Assembly: GCF_025947065.1 (NCBI RefSeq)
Contig: NZ_CP109994.1
Location: 1,736,001-1,800,000 of the forward strand
Source of the DNA: Flavobacterium sp. N1736
Lineage (GTDB): Bacteria > Bacteroidota > Bacteroidia > Flavobacteriales > Flavobacteriaceae
Length of the DNA stretch: 64,000 nt
Direction: 5' to 3'
In this document: positions 55,325-63,823 of the stretch, piece after piece
Position numbering within the stretch: position 1 is the stretch's first letter
Layout of the letters: every line of letters starts with the position of its first letter
Made by a program: the position numbers and the translations under genes
The notes under the pieces: generated by a model
What the model was told of the DNA's origin: nothing
Database searches by the model: none
Seen by the model: the letters and a program-made list of their open reading frames with translations, nothing else

Positions 55325-57442
55325 CTAAAACATCTTCGCAAACCCTTCACTTTTCACTTTCCATGTTCCGTCTTTTGGGAAACCCGGATTTTCTTCTGTC
55401 GATCCGTCCCAACCGGCGCACATCATGGCAACGGCGGTTAACAATCCACCGTTTCCGGGAAGATATAATGTTAGTCTTTCTGCCTGATAATTATGTCCGT
55501 TTTTTAAATATGTATTTGTGGTTACATTCATAAATAAGGCATCAATTGCTTTTTCCGGCATTTGCAAACGAGCTGCAGACATTGCCGTCATTGGGAAATC
55601 CCAACCCCAGGTTTTATCCCAGAACCATGTTTTCCAAACCAGATCAAAAGTGTTTTTCATGATTTTTTTATCCAAAAGAGACGTTTCAGGAAGCATCCCG
55701 AAAGTTCCTAAAACAGACGGATGATCTGTTTTAAACTCTGGATTTGTGTATGAATCCGTTGCACTTTCTGTAGCCAGATAAACCTGATCTGCAACCGGCA
55801 GCGGAGATAATTTTGCTAAAACTGTTTCCCATTTTTCAGGTACTTTTTGGTTGAGTTTTTTCTTCCAGCTAATGGCGATTTTCAAAGCCCAGTTCCAATA
55901 AGCTAATTCATACGTTGGGTTAAAAGTTTCCATCGCTTTAAAGCGTTCTTGTGCCGGAATCACGCCCGGACCTAAAACATAGCGATCGTTTTTTGCATCA
56001 TAATTGGCAAACGAAGCCATAAAATTTGCTGTTTCAAAAACACGTTCGCTGTATAAATTCAAGGTTTTATTTGTTGGATTTGCGCGATACATTAATTCTG
56101 CGTACGTAATAAAATGCGGCTGCTGCCAAATTAAAAATGAACCTACCGATGACGGACTTTCATTACCATCCGGATCTGTCATTTTTTGCCATCTCGCACC
56201 TTCAAAACCTTGTCTTTTGGCTATGTTTTTTGCTTTGTCAAATACTTTTTGATACCACGGAAGACTTTTTTCTAATAATTCCGGTCTGTTCCAAAGTGCA
56301 AAATGAACACCGTGCCACCAATGCATTTCCAGATGCGGTTTTCCGTACCAGCTGTTATAAGTTAATCCTGTTTCTTGCGGCGGAACTTTTCCTGTACATT
56401 GCACTTTGGTTAAATATTGAGACAAAATAACTCTGCGTTCTAATTCAGGCGCACGTTTATCTGTACTTCCCGAAAAATCTACCGCTGCACCGCTTTTCCA
56501 GAATTGTTCCCAGCCTTTTATACTGCTGTTTTCAATTTCTGTAAACAATGAATTGGTTATTTTTTTATCTGCTAAAGCAAATAGACAGCTCAATTCTAAA
56601 GTATTGGTATTTGAGGCTTCAACTACAAAATAATGATCTGCTGTTTTTTTTATCTGCGCATTTCCTTTCCACATCAAATTGATATTATATGAAATACTGT
56701 CCATTACATGCGTGACAACCGCTTCCGTTTTTGACTTTTCGATCAATGTACTTTTGTAATCTTCTTTTCCCTCCCATTTTGTTCCCATATCTGCCCAATC
56801 GCCTGTTGGAAATGGAATTCTCAAACTAATTTTCAAACGTTTTTGCTGCAGTAAATCTGATTTTACTTTTACGCCAATCGCATCTTTTTCCTGATGAGAA
56901 GCCGTTAAAACCGTTACCGGAATTCCTTCTACTTCAAAATAACTTTCGATTTCTCCTGTCCATAAATTCAGTTTTTGAGAAATCGATTTAATGTCTTCCG
57001 GTTTTACGGCACTTCCGTCTTTTTTGGTGATTTCAAAACCTAAATTTCCCAACTGCAATAAATGCGGATTCTGACGAAACCAGTTTACCGCTTCGACTTT
57101 TCTCGCTGGTTCTTTTATTTGAACGGTGTAGGATATATCTCTGCCGTACTGTTTGTAATCGCGTAAAGTTTCTGAAAACTTATAGCCTTTTGTATTTTTA
57201 TAACTGTCCCAACCCCACTCTGATTGCGTTCCTAACGGAATCCCGTTTTGATACTTTTTAGGAAATGTCTGCAATCCCGTGGCATCGACAGTAAAGGCAA
57301 AAGCGCCGTTACCAACCGTTAAAGAAGCTAAAGTATCTATTGCCGAAATTTGCACGTCGTGTCTTGTTACCAGTGCTTTTCGATCTATTTGCGCCGACAA
57401 CGAAATTGAAAAGAGAAGTATAATTAATAAATGTTTTTTCAT
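55325..57442 (-). CDS. Secreted six-hairpin-type glycosidase of unassigned family
   Basis: A 705-residue secreted protein (signal peptide to about residue 18, SLSAQ). The first 280 residues or so look like a beta-sandwich (SLTVGNGAFAFTVDATGLQT, GWDSYKNTKGYKFSE). From about 310 on, the pattern is helical and aromatic as in (alpha/alpha)6-barrel glycosidases (GLTYNSWYGKPHLEMHWWHG, RQGFEGARWQKMTD, SFLIWQQPHFITYAELMYR, WNWALKIAISW, WGWDFPMTAMSAARL). The layout resembles GH65/GH95-like enzymes with an N-terminal beta domain, but I cannot place it in a numbered family. In this PUL it could remove a side-chain sugar of rhamnogalacturonan. Clear catalytic acids cannot be fixed by eye. Confidence 0.75.
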   Translation of the reverse strand: MKKHLLIILLFSISLSAQIDRKALVTRHDVQISAIDTLASLTVGNGAFAFTVDATGLQTFPKKYQNGIPLGTQSEWGWDSYKNTKGYKFSETLRDYKQYGRDISYTVQIKEPARKVEAVNWFRQNPHLLQLGNLGFEITKKDGSAVKPEDIKSISQKLNLWTGEIESYFEVEGIPVTVLTASHQEKDAIGVKVKSDLLQQKRLKISLRIPFPTGDWADMGTKWEGKEDYKSTLIEKSKTEAVVTHVMDSISYNINLMWKGNAQIKKTADHYFVVEASNTNTLELSCLFALADKKITNSLFTEIENSSIKGWEQFWKSGAAVDFSGSTDKRAPELERRVILSQYLTKVQCTGKVPPQETGLTYNSWYGKPHLEMHWWHGVHFALWNRPELLEKSLPWYQKVFDKAKNIAKRQGFEGARWQKMTDPDGNESPSSVGSFLIWQQPHFITYAELMYRANPTNKTLNLYSERVFETANFMASFANYDAKNDRYVLGPGVIPAQERFKAMETFNPTYELAYWNWALKIAISWKKKLNQKVPEKWETVLAKLSPLPVADQVYLATESATDSYTNPEFKTDHPSVLGTFGMLPETSLLDKKIMKNTFDLVWKTWFWDKTWGWDFPMTAMSAARLQMPEKAIDALFMNVTTNTYLKNGHNYQAERLTLYLPGNGGLLTAVAMMCAGWDGSTEENPGFPKDGTWKVKSEGFAKMF

Positions 57443-57534
57443 AATATAAGGTTAGTTTTGATAGTTTCAGGTTTTAGTTTTAGTATTCAGTCACAGTATT
57501 CTGTTTACAGTTGCTTTGCGGTTATATTTTAATT

Positions 57535-57690
57535 TATGTAGTCCCTACGGGACAATTATGCTGGGTAAATACTTTTTTCTACCAACATTTAGCTCCTAAA
57601 GGAGCATTTTTAAGCATTATTTAATTTTCTAATTGGCACATTTTCTAATTGACATATTTTCTCATTGACATATTTTCTCATTAACACATT
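57535..57690. repeat. Short palindromes and TTTTCTAATTGACA word repeats
   Basis: GTCCCTACGGGAC (about 57541-57553) and GCTCCTAAAGGAGC are short hairpins with the vocabulary seen at 14150-14511. They are followed by copies of words like ATTTTCTAATTGACA and ATTTTCTCATTGACA (about 57620-57690). The stretch fills the gap between two PUL genes. Confidence 0.7.
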
Positions 57691-60600
57691 ATCTCATTAA
57701 AGTGACACTCATCAAACCAATAACAACATCATTTGCAATCGTCTTCAAAGTCAAACTCTTTAAATTTTTATTTTTATCCAAAGGCAAATCTAAAATCGTC
57801 GCAACGCCGCCATCAACTCCGTAATTTGAGAATCCTTTTATGGTTTTAAAAGCTGTAAAATCTCTTGAAATCTCTCCCGATTTTAGATACACTCTTGGTG
57901 GTTTTGGTGCATCGGTTGTAAAAGCTAAACCATCGATGAAATAATCCTGTTCTATTGGCCACCAGTTTTCGGGGTTTTTTAGAAGTAGAATTTCCGAAGT
58001 TCCGTCTGTATAATTTACTGTAATTTCTCCGTTTGTGATTCTGCTTTGCATTGGGTTTGTAGTTCCTGCCATCATAAAATAAGCGTGAGAAGCTTTCCCG
58101 TTAAGCGGAATATCTATACTTTGCGGAAAATTATCCCACATTGATGTGAAGATGATATTTTTCTGATTTTCATCTGAAGGTGTTGCAAACTCAATTCCTT
58201 CCGGCGTTGTAAAGTGGTTGTTTGTTTTGGCTTTTTCGCGTAATCCTTTGTCATCGATATTAACCGAAACATTTGGATAACACCAATTTCCAATTCCTTG
58301 TTTTGGGAGTTGTAACGTCGTGGTTTTAGGTCTTGGTGACAAATATTCGGTATTAAAAATATCGGTTACTTTTGAATTAAAAACCGACGAAAGCGAAATT
58401 GTTTCCAGTTTATTTTTACCATTTAATGGAATATCCCAATCTGTAATTGTTATTAATTCTGATTTTGAATCTGTTTTAAAAGTCAGTTTATTTGTTCCGG
58501 GAACTAAATCATGAAACGGAATCTGAATCGTTTTTTCTTCATTTATATCCAGATTTAGATTTTGCTGATTTCCTTTTTCTGAGCCTGAAATTAAAGTGCC
58601 ATCGATTCTGTTTACCGTATTATTTTTAATAGAAATTTCTACATTATTATTTTTGGAAGACTTTATTTTGGTTTCAATTTTCGGTTTGAAATTAACTTCT
58701 ACAGGTTCCCACCAAAAAAATTCTCCTTGTTTTAATTTTACAAAAAACACTTTATTTCCTTCTCCGTTTACTGTTGAATGAAGCATTTTTTCTTCTTTCG
58801 AAATCTCGCCTAAAATAGATTGCGGATCATAAACAGAAATAATCTTAGATTTAAAAATAAGCATATTAAGATTTTCTCCCGAAGTATAGAACGGTTTTGC
58901 ATGCATTTGTTCGATAGTTCCTCCTCTCCAATTTACAACTATATCATATTTTTTATCATACGTTGTTTCTATGCTAATTTTTGGATTTCCAATGCTTTGA
59001 GAAATATTTCTATACTTTGCTATTTTACCATTTATCGTAATACTTTGTATGTTTTCGAAAGGTGCATTTAAAACCAAATTGAGGTTCATTTGGGTTGGAA
59101 AACGATTCTCGATATGATAAATCTCTTTTTTATTTTCTCTTTTGAACGAAAAAGAAATATCCGGAATCTCTAAGGAAGCGTTATCCCATTTTGCAGGAAA
59201 ACCGGGTTCTATTTTTAAAACTTTTGCCAAAGCATCAGGCTGAATCCCAAAAAGACCTTCGACCAAAGTTCGTGACGCCATACCAATTGGATCGGCAAAA
59301 TCGCGATACAATTCGCCACGTATCGCATCCTGATACAAAAGCTGCTCGAAACCTCCCGGTGAAGCGCCTAAATACATGCTTTCTATCAATACACTTTCCC
59401 ACATTTTAAAGGCTTTTTCAGATTGTCCGCCTTGCCAAAAAGCCAGCGAAGTATGCAATTGTTCTGCCAGAGCCACATTATTTACAGACCATGTATAAGG
59501 CTGCCAGTTGGTTGTACTGATTACATACAAATCTTTTTTATCAAGTCCTTCTGCCGAAATCGGGATATGCGGAATTTGTTTGTCTACATAATTCAGCATT
59601 TGATAACTCTCAAAAGGGTTTGATAATTGGGAGTCAATCGTATGGTAAATACTCCAGATTCCGGGCGCATCGTGCAACAATCTATTTCCTAATGCATCTT
59701 TATATTCGGCAAAAATTCCTTTTTTTGAAAGCCAAAGCTGATCGTTTGAGGCTTTTAAGATTTTATCGGCTTCTTTAGAAAATGGCTGTACATCTTTGTT
59801 TATAATTTTTGCCACATCTGCAACCGTTTTATTGGCATAATAATTATACGCCGAAGAATGTATGACGCCGCCACCGCTGTATTGCAAAGCATCACTTGCC
59901 CAAATTGACGCGTAGGAATCGTAAAGTCCGTTATTATCTGCATCGAAGTTTCTTTTTTCCCAATTCAAATGTCTTTGAATTGTGGGCCACATTTCTTTCA
60001 TAAAAGCAACATCGCCCGTCCATTTAAAATGGCGTAACATCTGGTCGAAAAACACCAAATTCATATCATAATGATGCGCTACAGTATTTTTATTTGGACT
60101 TCGGCTAATGTAACCGCTGCTAAACATCGAGGTTCCCATTTCTTCTTTTTGACGTGCAAGGTTTTTTTCTTCATCAAATACAACCGGACCACTTTCCGGC
60201 GTTGTAACCTGCGATTTGCTGTAACTTGTAAAATGTGTTTTTGCCCTGTCGTGCCATCCTAACGGATCTGCCGTATAAGCACCTCGCCACGCATTGAGGT
60301 ACATTCTCCAGGCAATCGCTCCGTGAAGATAAGCGGGGCTTTCCCAAATACCATCGGCTGCAATTGCAAGCGCAGAACCCAGTGTATTTATGTATGGATC
60401 AGGAGTTTCGACCTTTACTCTGTTTGCCAGAGTTTGTGTTTCCTGAACGGATTTTTCGTAAAGTTCTGCTATTGATTTTTGAGTGTAATTTTCTTTAGAA
60501 TCTTCTGCTAAAAACAACCAATATTTTGCTTTTTCATCGATTGCATTTGTTTTTCCCGAAATAACTGGCAAAGATTCTGTATTTGAATTAAATAATTCTA

Positions 60601-61321
60601 AAGGTGTTTTTTGATTATTGGCATTGGCTATATTTGTTTTGGACTCAGGAAAAAAGCCTGATACATTTTTATTATTTCCGGTTTTTTCTTTGTTGCTTTC
60701 TGAACCGTATTCTAATAAAAAAGAGTCGTTTTTTAAAGTGTATTTATTATTGGTACAATATTGCGGCTGTAAATAAAAAACCGATTCGGGATCTGCACCA
60801 ATATCACCATCACGACTAAACTTTTTGCCTGTTGCACCGCCAAATACCCAAATTAAACTGGTATTTTTTGATGTATTATTACCGGAAACTTTTACAATAA
60901 AACCTTCTTTTTCTTTTAAGGCAACAACATCTATAAACCATTTTCCGTTTCCTAAAATCGGATCTTCAATGGTATATTTCATTATTCCTGAAACATATTT
61001 TGTGCTTATTTTTGAAGCTTCCGTAATCCATTTGCTCTCGGTTTCGTTCGCTAAACCTAATTTAAAATTTCCTCCCATTCCGGGCATGTACATGGCGAAT
61101 TCCGGTAAATCTCCGGTTTCGACTCTAAAACCTGTATTTGAACCATAAAGTGCTCTGTTGAATTTTCGTGTACCGTTTTTTAGAATAAAACTATTTTCTT
61201 CAGGCGCGTAATGTATTTTGCGTATCGCTGGTTTTTCCTGACCAAATACAATCGCTGAACATAATAAAAATGTACAAACGTGAATTAGAAAATAATGTGT
61301 TTTTACTTGTATAAATTTCAT
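57689..61321 (-). CDS. Large DUF4450-like secreted protein with six-hairpin core
   Basis: A 1210-residue secreted protein. I start it at the ATG at 61321 (MKFIQVK) instead of an in-frame TTG six bases upstream, and a signal peptide ends near VFGQ. Residues about 30-280 form a beta-rich domain (NGTRKFNRALYGSNTGFRVE, GMGGNFKLGL). From about 310 to 760 comes a helical core like an (alpha/alpha)6 glycosidase (IWESPAYLHGAIAWRMYLNA, HYDMNLVFFDQMLRHFKW, DAPGIWSIYHTIDSQ, SPGGFEQLLYQDAIRGELYR, GMASRTLVEGLFGIQPDALA). About 450 residues of beta domains complete it. The pattern is what I know as DUF4450 proteins of Bacteroidota, function unknown. An operator-like site lies upstream (61413-61429). Confidence 0.75.
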   Translation of the reverse strand: MKFIQVKTHYFLIHVCTFLLCSAIVFGQEKPAIRKIHYAPEENSFILKNGTRKFNRALYGSNTGFRVETGDLPEFAMYMPGMGGNFKLGLANETESKWITEASKISTKYVSGIMKYTIEDPILGNGKWFIDVVALKEKEGFIVKVSGNNTSKNTSLIWVFGGATGKKFSRDGDIGADPESVFYLQPQYCTNNKYTLKNDSFLLEYGSESNKEKTGNNKNVSGFFPESKTNIANANNQKTPLELFNSNTESLPVISGKTNAIDEKAKYWLFLAEDSKENYTQKSIAELYEKSVQETQTLANRVKVETPDPYINTLGSALAIAADGIWESPAYLHGAIAWRMYLNAWRGAYTADPLGWHDRAKTHFTSYSKSQVTTPESGPVVFDEEKNLARQKEEMGTSMFSSGYISRSPNKNTVAHHYDMNLVFFDQMLRHFKWTGDVAFMKEMWPTIQRHLNWEKRNFDADNNGLYDSYASIWASDALQYSGGGVIHSSAYNYYANKTVADVAKIINKDVQPFSKEADKILKASNDQLWLSKKGIFAEYKDALGNRLLHDAPGIWSIYHTIDSQLSNPFESYQMLNYVDKQIPHIPISAEGLDKKDLYVISTTNWQPYTWSVNNVALAEQLHTSLAFWQGGQSEKAFKMWESVLIESMYLGASPGGFEQLLYQDAIRGELYRDFADPIGMASRTLVEGLFGIQPDALAKVLKIEPGFPAKWDNASLEIPDISFSFKRENKKEIYHIENRFPTQMNLNLVLNAPFENIQSITINGKIAKYRNISQSIGNPKISIETTYDKKYDIVVNWRGGTIEQMHAKPFYTSGENLNMLIFKSKIISVYDPQSILGEISKEEKMLHSTVNGEGNKVFFVKLKQGEFFWWEPVEVNFKPKIETKIKSSKNNNVEISIKNNTVNRIDGTLISGSEKGNQQNLNLDINEEKTIQIPFHDLVPGTNKLTFKTDSKSELITITDWDIPLNGKNKLETISLSSVFNSKVTDIFNTEYLSPRPKTTTLQLPKQGIGNWCYPNVSVNIDDKGLREKAKTNNHFTTPEGIEFATPSDENQKNIIFTSMWDNFPQSIDIPLNGKASHAYFMMAGTTNPMQSRITNGEITVNYTDGTSEILLLKNPENWWPIEQDYFIDGLAFTTDAPKPPRVYLKSGEISRDFTAFKTIKGFSNYGVDGGVATILDLPLDKNKNLKSLTLKTIANDVVIGLMSVTLMR

Positions 61322-61412
61322 GCACAAATGGGATTACTTTTTAGTATTAATCATCAAACAAATGGAAGATATTTGATAATTTAACTGCAATTTCTTTGTT
61401 TTTTTATGGTTT

Positions 61413-61429
61413 AGCATCCTGTACCTACC
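61413..61429 (-). promoter_or_regulatory. Degenerate copy of the 17-bp operator upstream of the DUF4450-like gene
   Basis: GGTAGGTACAGGATGCT (minus strand) keeps the central GTACAGGAT of the motif but differs at five of 17 positions. No good TAnnTTTG follows at 18-19 bases. It lies back to back with the site at 61475, so it may be weak or a relic. Confidence 0.45.
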
Positions 61430-61474
61430 TGATTTTTGTAATTTAATAATTTATAATTCCATAATATTTTAACA

Positions 61475-61517
61475 TCATAGTACAGGATAGTATATAAAAA
61501 TGGAACTATTAGTTTTG
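61475..61517 (+). promoter_or_regulatory. Predicted activator site plus -7 element of the tandem CE12 gene
   Basis: TCATAGTACAGGATAGT (61475-61491) matches the motif at 15 of 17 positions. After 18 bases is a perfect -7 element, TAGTTTTG (61510-61517), which puts the transcript start near 61525, at the first base of the TTTCAGG tract. Confidence 0.78.
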
Positions 61518-61525
61518 AAAAGGTG

Positions 61526-61613
61526 TTTCAGGTTTCAGGTTTCAGGTTTCAGGTTTCAGGTTTCAGGTTTCAGGTTTCAGGTTTCAGGTTTCAGGTTTCA
61601 GGTTTCAGGTTTC
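61526..61613 (+). repeat. Twelve exact TTTCAGG tandem repeats in a predicted mRNA leader
   Basis: Twelve perfect copies of the heptamer TTTCAGG (61526-61609) are followed by a partial TTTC. The tract lies just after the predicted promoter and about 100 bases before the tandem CE12 start codon. A short hairpin (AGCTTTGTC 61620-61628 with GACAAAGCT 61645-61653) and words like AATTTTCTAATTGACA come next. Confidence 0.92.
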
Positions 61614-61710
61614 GCCATTAGCTTTGTCAAAGTTTTACAACTTCGACAAAGCTTGATATGCATTATCTAATTTTCTAATTGACAAATTATCTAATTCTCT
61701 AATTCACTCT

Positions 61711-63189
61711 ATGAATTCATTAAAACCACTTCTCACTTTCTGTTGGGCTTTCTTATTTTTCAACTTTTCGATTGCGCAAAACTCCAAACCAACTGTTTTT
61801 ACGGTGGGAGATTCTACTGTAAAAAATGGTAAGGGCGACGGATCTGGCGGACTTTGGGGTTGGGGAGATTTTATTGGGCAGTTTTTGGATACTACAAAAG
61901 TTTCTGTCGAAAATCATGCGTTGGGCGGCACGAGCAGCAGAACTTTTCAGGATAAAGGTTTATGGACTGCTGTTTTGAACAAACTTAAAAAAGGAGATTA
62001 TGTTTTAATTCAGTTTGGACATAATGATGACGGGCCAATAAACGATAGTCTTCGCGCTCGCGGAACGATAAAAGGTATTGGTAATGAAACGCAGGAAATC
62101 GATAATATCCTGACTAAAAAACATGAAATAGTTCATAGTTACGGCTGGTATATTGAGAAAATTGTCCGCGAAGCAAAATTAAAAGGAGCGATTCCGATTA
62201 TTTGTTCTCCGATTCCGAGAAATGACTGGAAAAACGGAAAAGTGCCACGCAACGATACTTCATACGGATTATGGGCGAAGCAAATTGCAAATAAAGAGAA
62301 GGTCACTTTTATTGATTTGAATAATAAAATGGCTCTTGAAATGGAAAAATTGGGTGAAACGAATGTAACGGGAACGTATTTCTATAAAAAAGATCATACG
62401 CATACTTCTGCAAAAGGCGCTGTGCTTTCGGCTTCGGTGATTATTAGTGAAGTGAGAGAAAGCAAAAATTCGCTCAAAAAATATGTTTTAAAAGATCCGA
62501 AAATTGTGCTTCCGTCAAAGAAAAAAGTCTTTTTAGTGGGAGATTCTACAATGGCGAATAATAAAGATGAAAATGCTGTTGGCTGGGGTGTCACTTTTCC
62601 TATGTTTTGCGATACGACTAAAATTGAGGTAATTAACAAAGCCAGAGGCGGGAGAAGTACGAGAACTTTTGATCATGAAGGTCTTTGGGAGGAAGTTAAA
62701 AACCAATTACAACCCGGAAATTTTGTCCTGATTCAGTTTGGTCATAACGACGCCGGAGCTGTTGATAAGGAAAAATTCAGAGGTTCATTGAAAGGTAACG
62801 GAGATGAAATTCAAGAGGTTAAACTGTCCGACGGATCTAAAGAAACTGTTCATACTTTTGGCTGGTATATGAACAAATTTATCCGCGAAGCCAAAGAAAA
62901 AGGCGCGATTGTAATTGTGCTGAGTCAGACGCCAAGAAACGAATGGACAAACGACAAGGTTGAAAGAAGAACGGATACGTACGGAAAATGGTCTAAAGAA
63001 GCTGCTGAAAAAGAAGGCGTTTTTTATATTGATTTGAATGAAATTGTGGCATTAAAATATGAAGCTTTAGGAAAAGAAAAAGTAAAGGCGTTTTTCCCAA
63101 AAGATCATACGCATACGGGTTTTGAAGGTGCAAAACTAAACGCACAAACCGTAGCTGAAAGTATTAAAAAACTAGGAGTTCAATTGTGA
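61711..63189 (+). CDS. Two-domain rhamnogalacturonan acetylesterase (tandem CE12)
   Basis: A 492-residue secreted protein (signal peptide to about residue 23, SIAQN) made of two full SGNH/CE12 domains. Domain 1 (about 27-245) has GDSTVKNG (Ser35), GGTSSRTF, IQFGHNDDGP and DHTH with Asp228 and His231. Domain 2 (about 268-492) has GDSTMANN (Ser279), GGRSTRTF, IQFGHNDAG and DHTH with Asp465 and His468. Both triads are intact, so both domains are probably active. They remain clearly alike (FGWYMNKFIREAKEKGAI against YGWYIEKIVREAKLKGAI), which indicates an internal duplication. It would deacetylate rhamnogalacturonan before the lyase acts. It is preceded by an operator, a -7 element and a heptamer tract. 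Confidence 0.92.
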   Translation: MNSLKPLLTFCWAFLFFNFSIAQNSKPTVFTVGDSTVKNGKGDGSGGLWGWGDFIGQFLDTTKVSVENHALGGTSSRTFQDKGLWTAVLNKLKKGDYVLIQFGHNDDGPINDSLRARGTIKGIGNETQEIDNILTKKHEIVHSYGWYIEKIVREAKLKGAIPIICSPIPRNDWKNGKVPRNDTSYGLWAKQIANKEKVTFIDLNNKMALEMEKLGETNVTGTYFYKKDHTHTSAKGAVLSASVIISEVRESKNSLKKYVLKDPKIVLPSKKKVFLVGDSTMANNKDENAVGWGVTFPMFCDTTKIEVINKARGGRSTRTFDHEGLWEEVKNQLQPGNFVLIQFGHNDAGAVDKEKFRGSLKGNGDEIQEVKLSDGSKETVHTFGWYMNKFIREAKEKGAIVIVLSQTPRNEWTNDKVERRTDTYGKWSKEAAEKEGVFYIDLNEIVALKYEALGKEKVKAFFPKDHTHTGFEGAKLNAQTVAESIKKLGVQL

Positions 63190-63300
63190 ATTGTGAATTG
63201 TGAGTTGTGAATTGTGAGTTATGGGTTAACTTCTAACTTCTAACATTTAACTTCTAACATTTAACATCTAACTTCTAACATTTAACATCTAACTTCTAAC
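63186..63300. repeat. TTGTGAATTG and ACTTCTAACATTTA word repeats
   Basis: Copies of TTGTGAATTGTGAGTT (63186-63222) are followed by copies of TAACTTCTAACATTTAAC (about 63227-63300). The first word is shared with 32752-32839. The tract lies between the convergent CE12 and histone-like genes. Confidence 0.8.
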
Positions 63301-63302
63301 AC

Positions 63303-63338
63303 AAAAAAAACCTCATCTAATTGCTTAAACGAGGTTTT
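63303..63338 (-). terminator. Intrinsic terminator after the histone-like gene
   Basis: On the minus strand AAAACCTC and GAGGTTTT close around a 16-base loop and are followed by T residues. It lies 22 bases after the histone-like gene's stop. Confidence 0.8.
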
Positions 63339-63359
63339 ATCTTTTTCATTCAAAAAAGA

Positions 63360-63536
63360 TTATTTTTTTGATTCTTCGATAGAAACTTTTCTGAATTCTT
63401 TTAAAAGTTTTTCAATTTCTAAAGTCGCTTTACGAGCTCTAGGTCCAGCAGCTTTAACTCCTTTTTCAGTTAATGATTCAGCCTCTGCTTTGAATGTGTC
63501 GATTTCGGCGTTGATTTTTACTAATAGATCTTTCAT
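63360..63536 (-). CDS. Histone H1-like small basic protein
   Basis: A 58-residue lysine-rich protein. The start is the ATG at 63536 (MKDLLVKINAEIDTFKAEAE). The longer frame upstream reads the promoter region. It has alternating acidic and basic helical segments and KGVKAAGPRARKATLEIEKL, a pattern I recognise from the histone H1-like proteins conserved in flavobacteria and cytophagas. The likely role is nucleoid binding. It is monocistronic with its own promoter and terminator and is a housekeeping gene unrelated to the PUL. Confidence 0.85.
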   Translation of the reverse strand: MKDLLVKINAEIDTFKAEAESLTEKGVKAAGPRARKATLEIEKLLKEFRKVSIEESKK

Positions 63537-63560
63537 GCTTATACTTGTTAAATTAAGGCG

Positions 63561-63593
63561 CAAAAATAAAAGTTTGCTTGATAGATAACGCAA
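63561..63593 (-). promoter_or_regulatory. Promoter of the histone-like gene
   Basis: On the minus strand TATTTTTG (63568-63561) fits TAnnTTTG, and TTG (63593-63591) lies 22 bases upstream of it, the usual Bacteroidota -33/-7 layout. The start codon is 25 bases further on. Confidence 0.65.
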
Positions 63594-63823
63594 GTTTAGT
63601 GTTAAAATTATCACTCTTTTTACCCCGAAAGTTAATATTTCATTAACCGATCTTCTTCATCATTCATTATCAAACCATTACAGAAATAACTTTTTTTATT
63701 TTTTTTTACGTTATCACTTAATAATCACGGGATAATAACAATTTTCAGACATTTTTTGTATTACAAAATCAACACTTAAAGACTTTACAACTGTAAACTC
63801 TTACAACTTTGTGGTTCTGCAAC

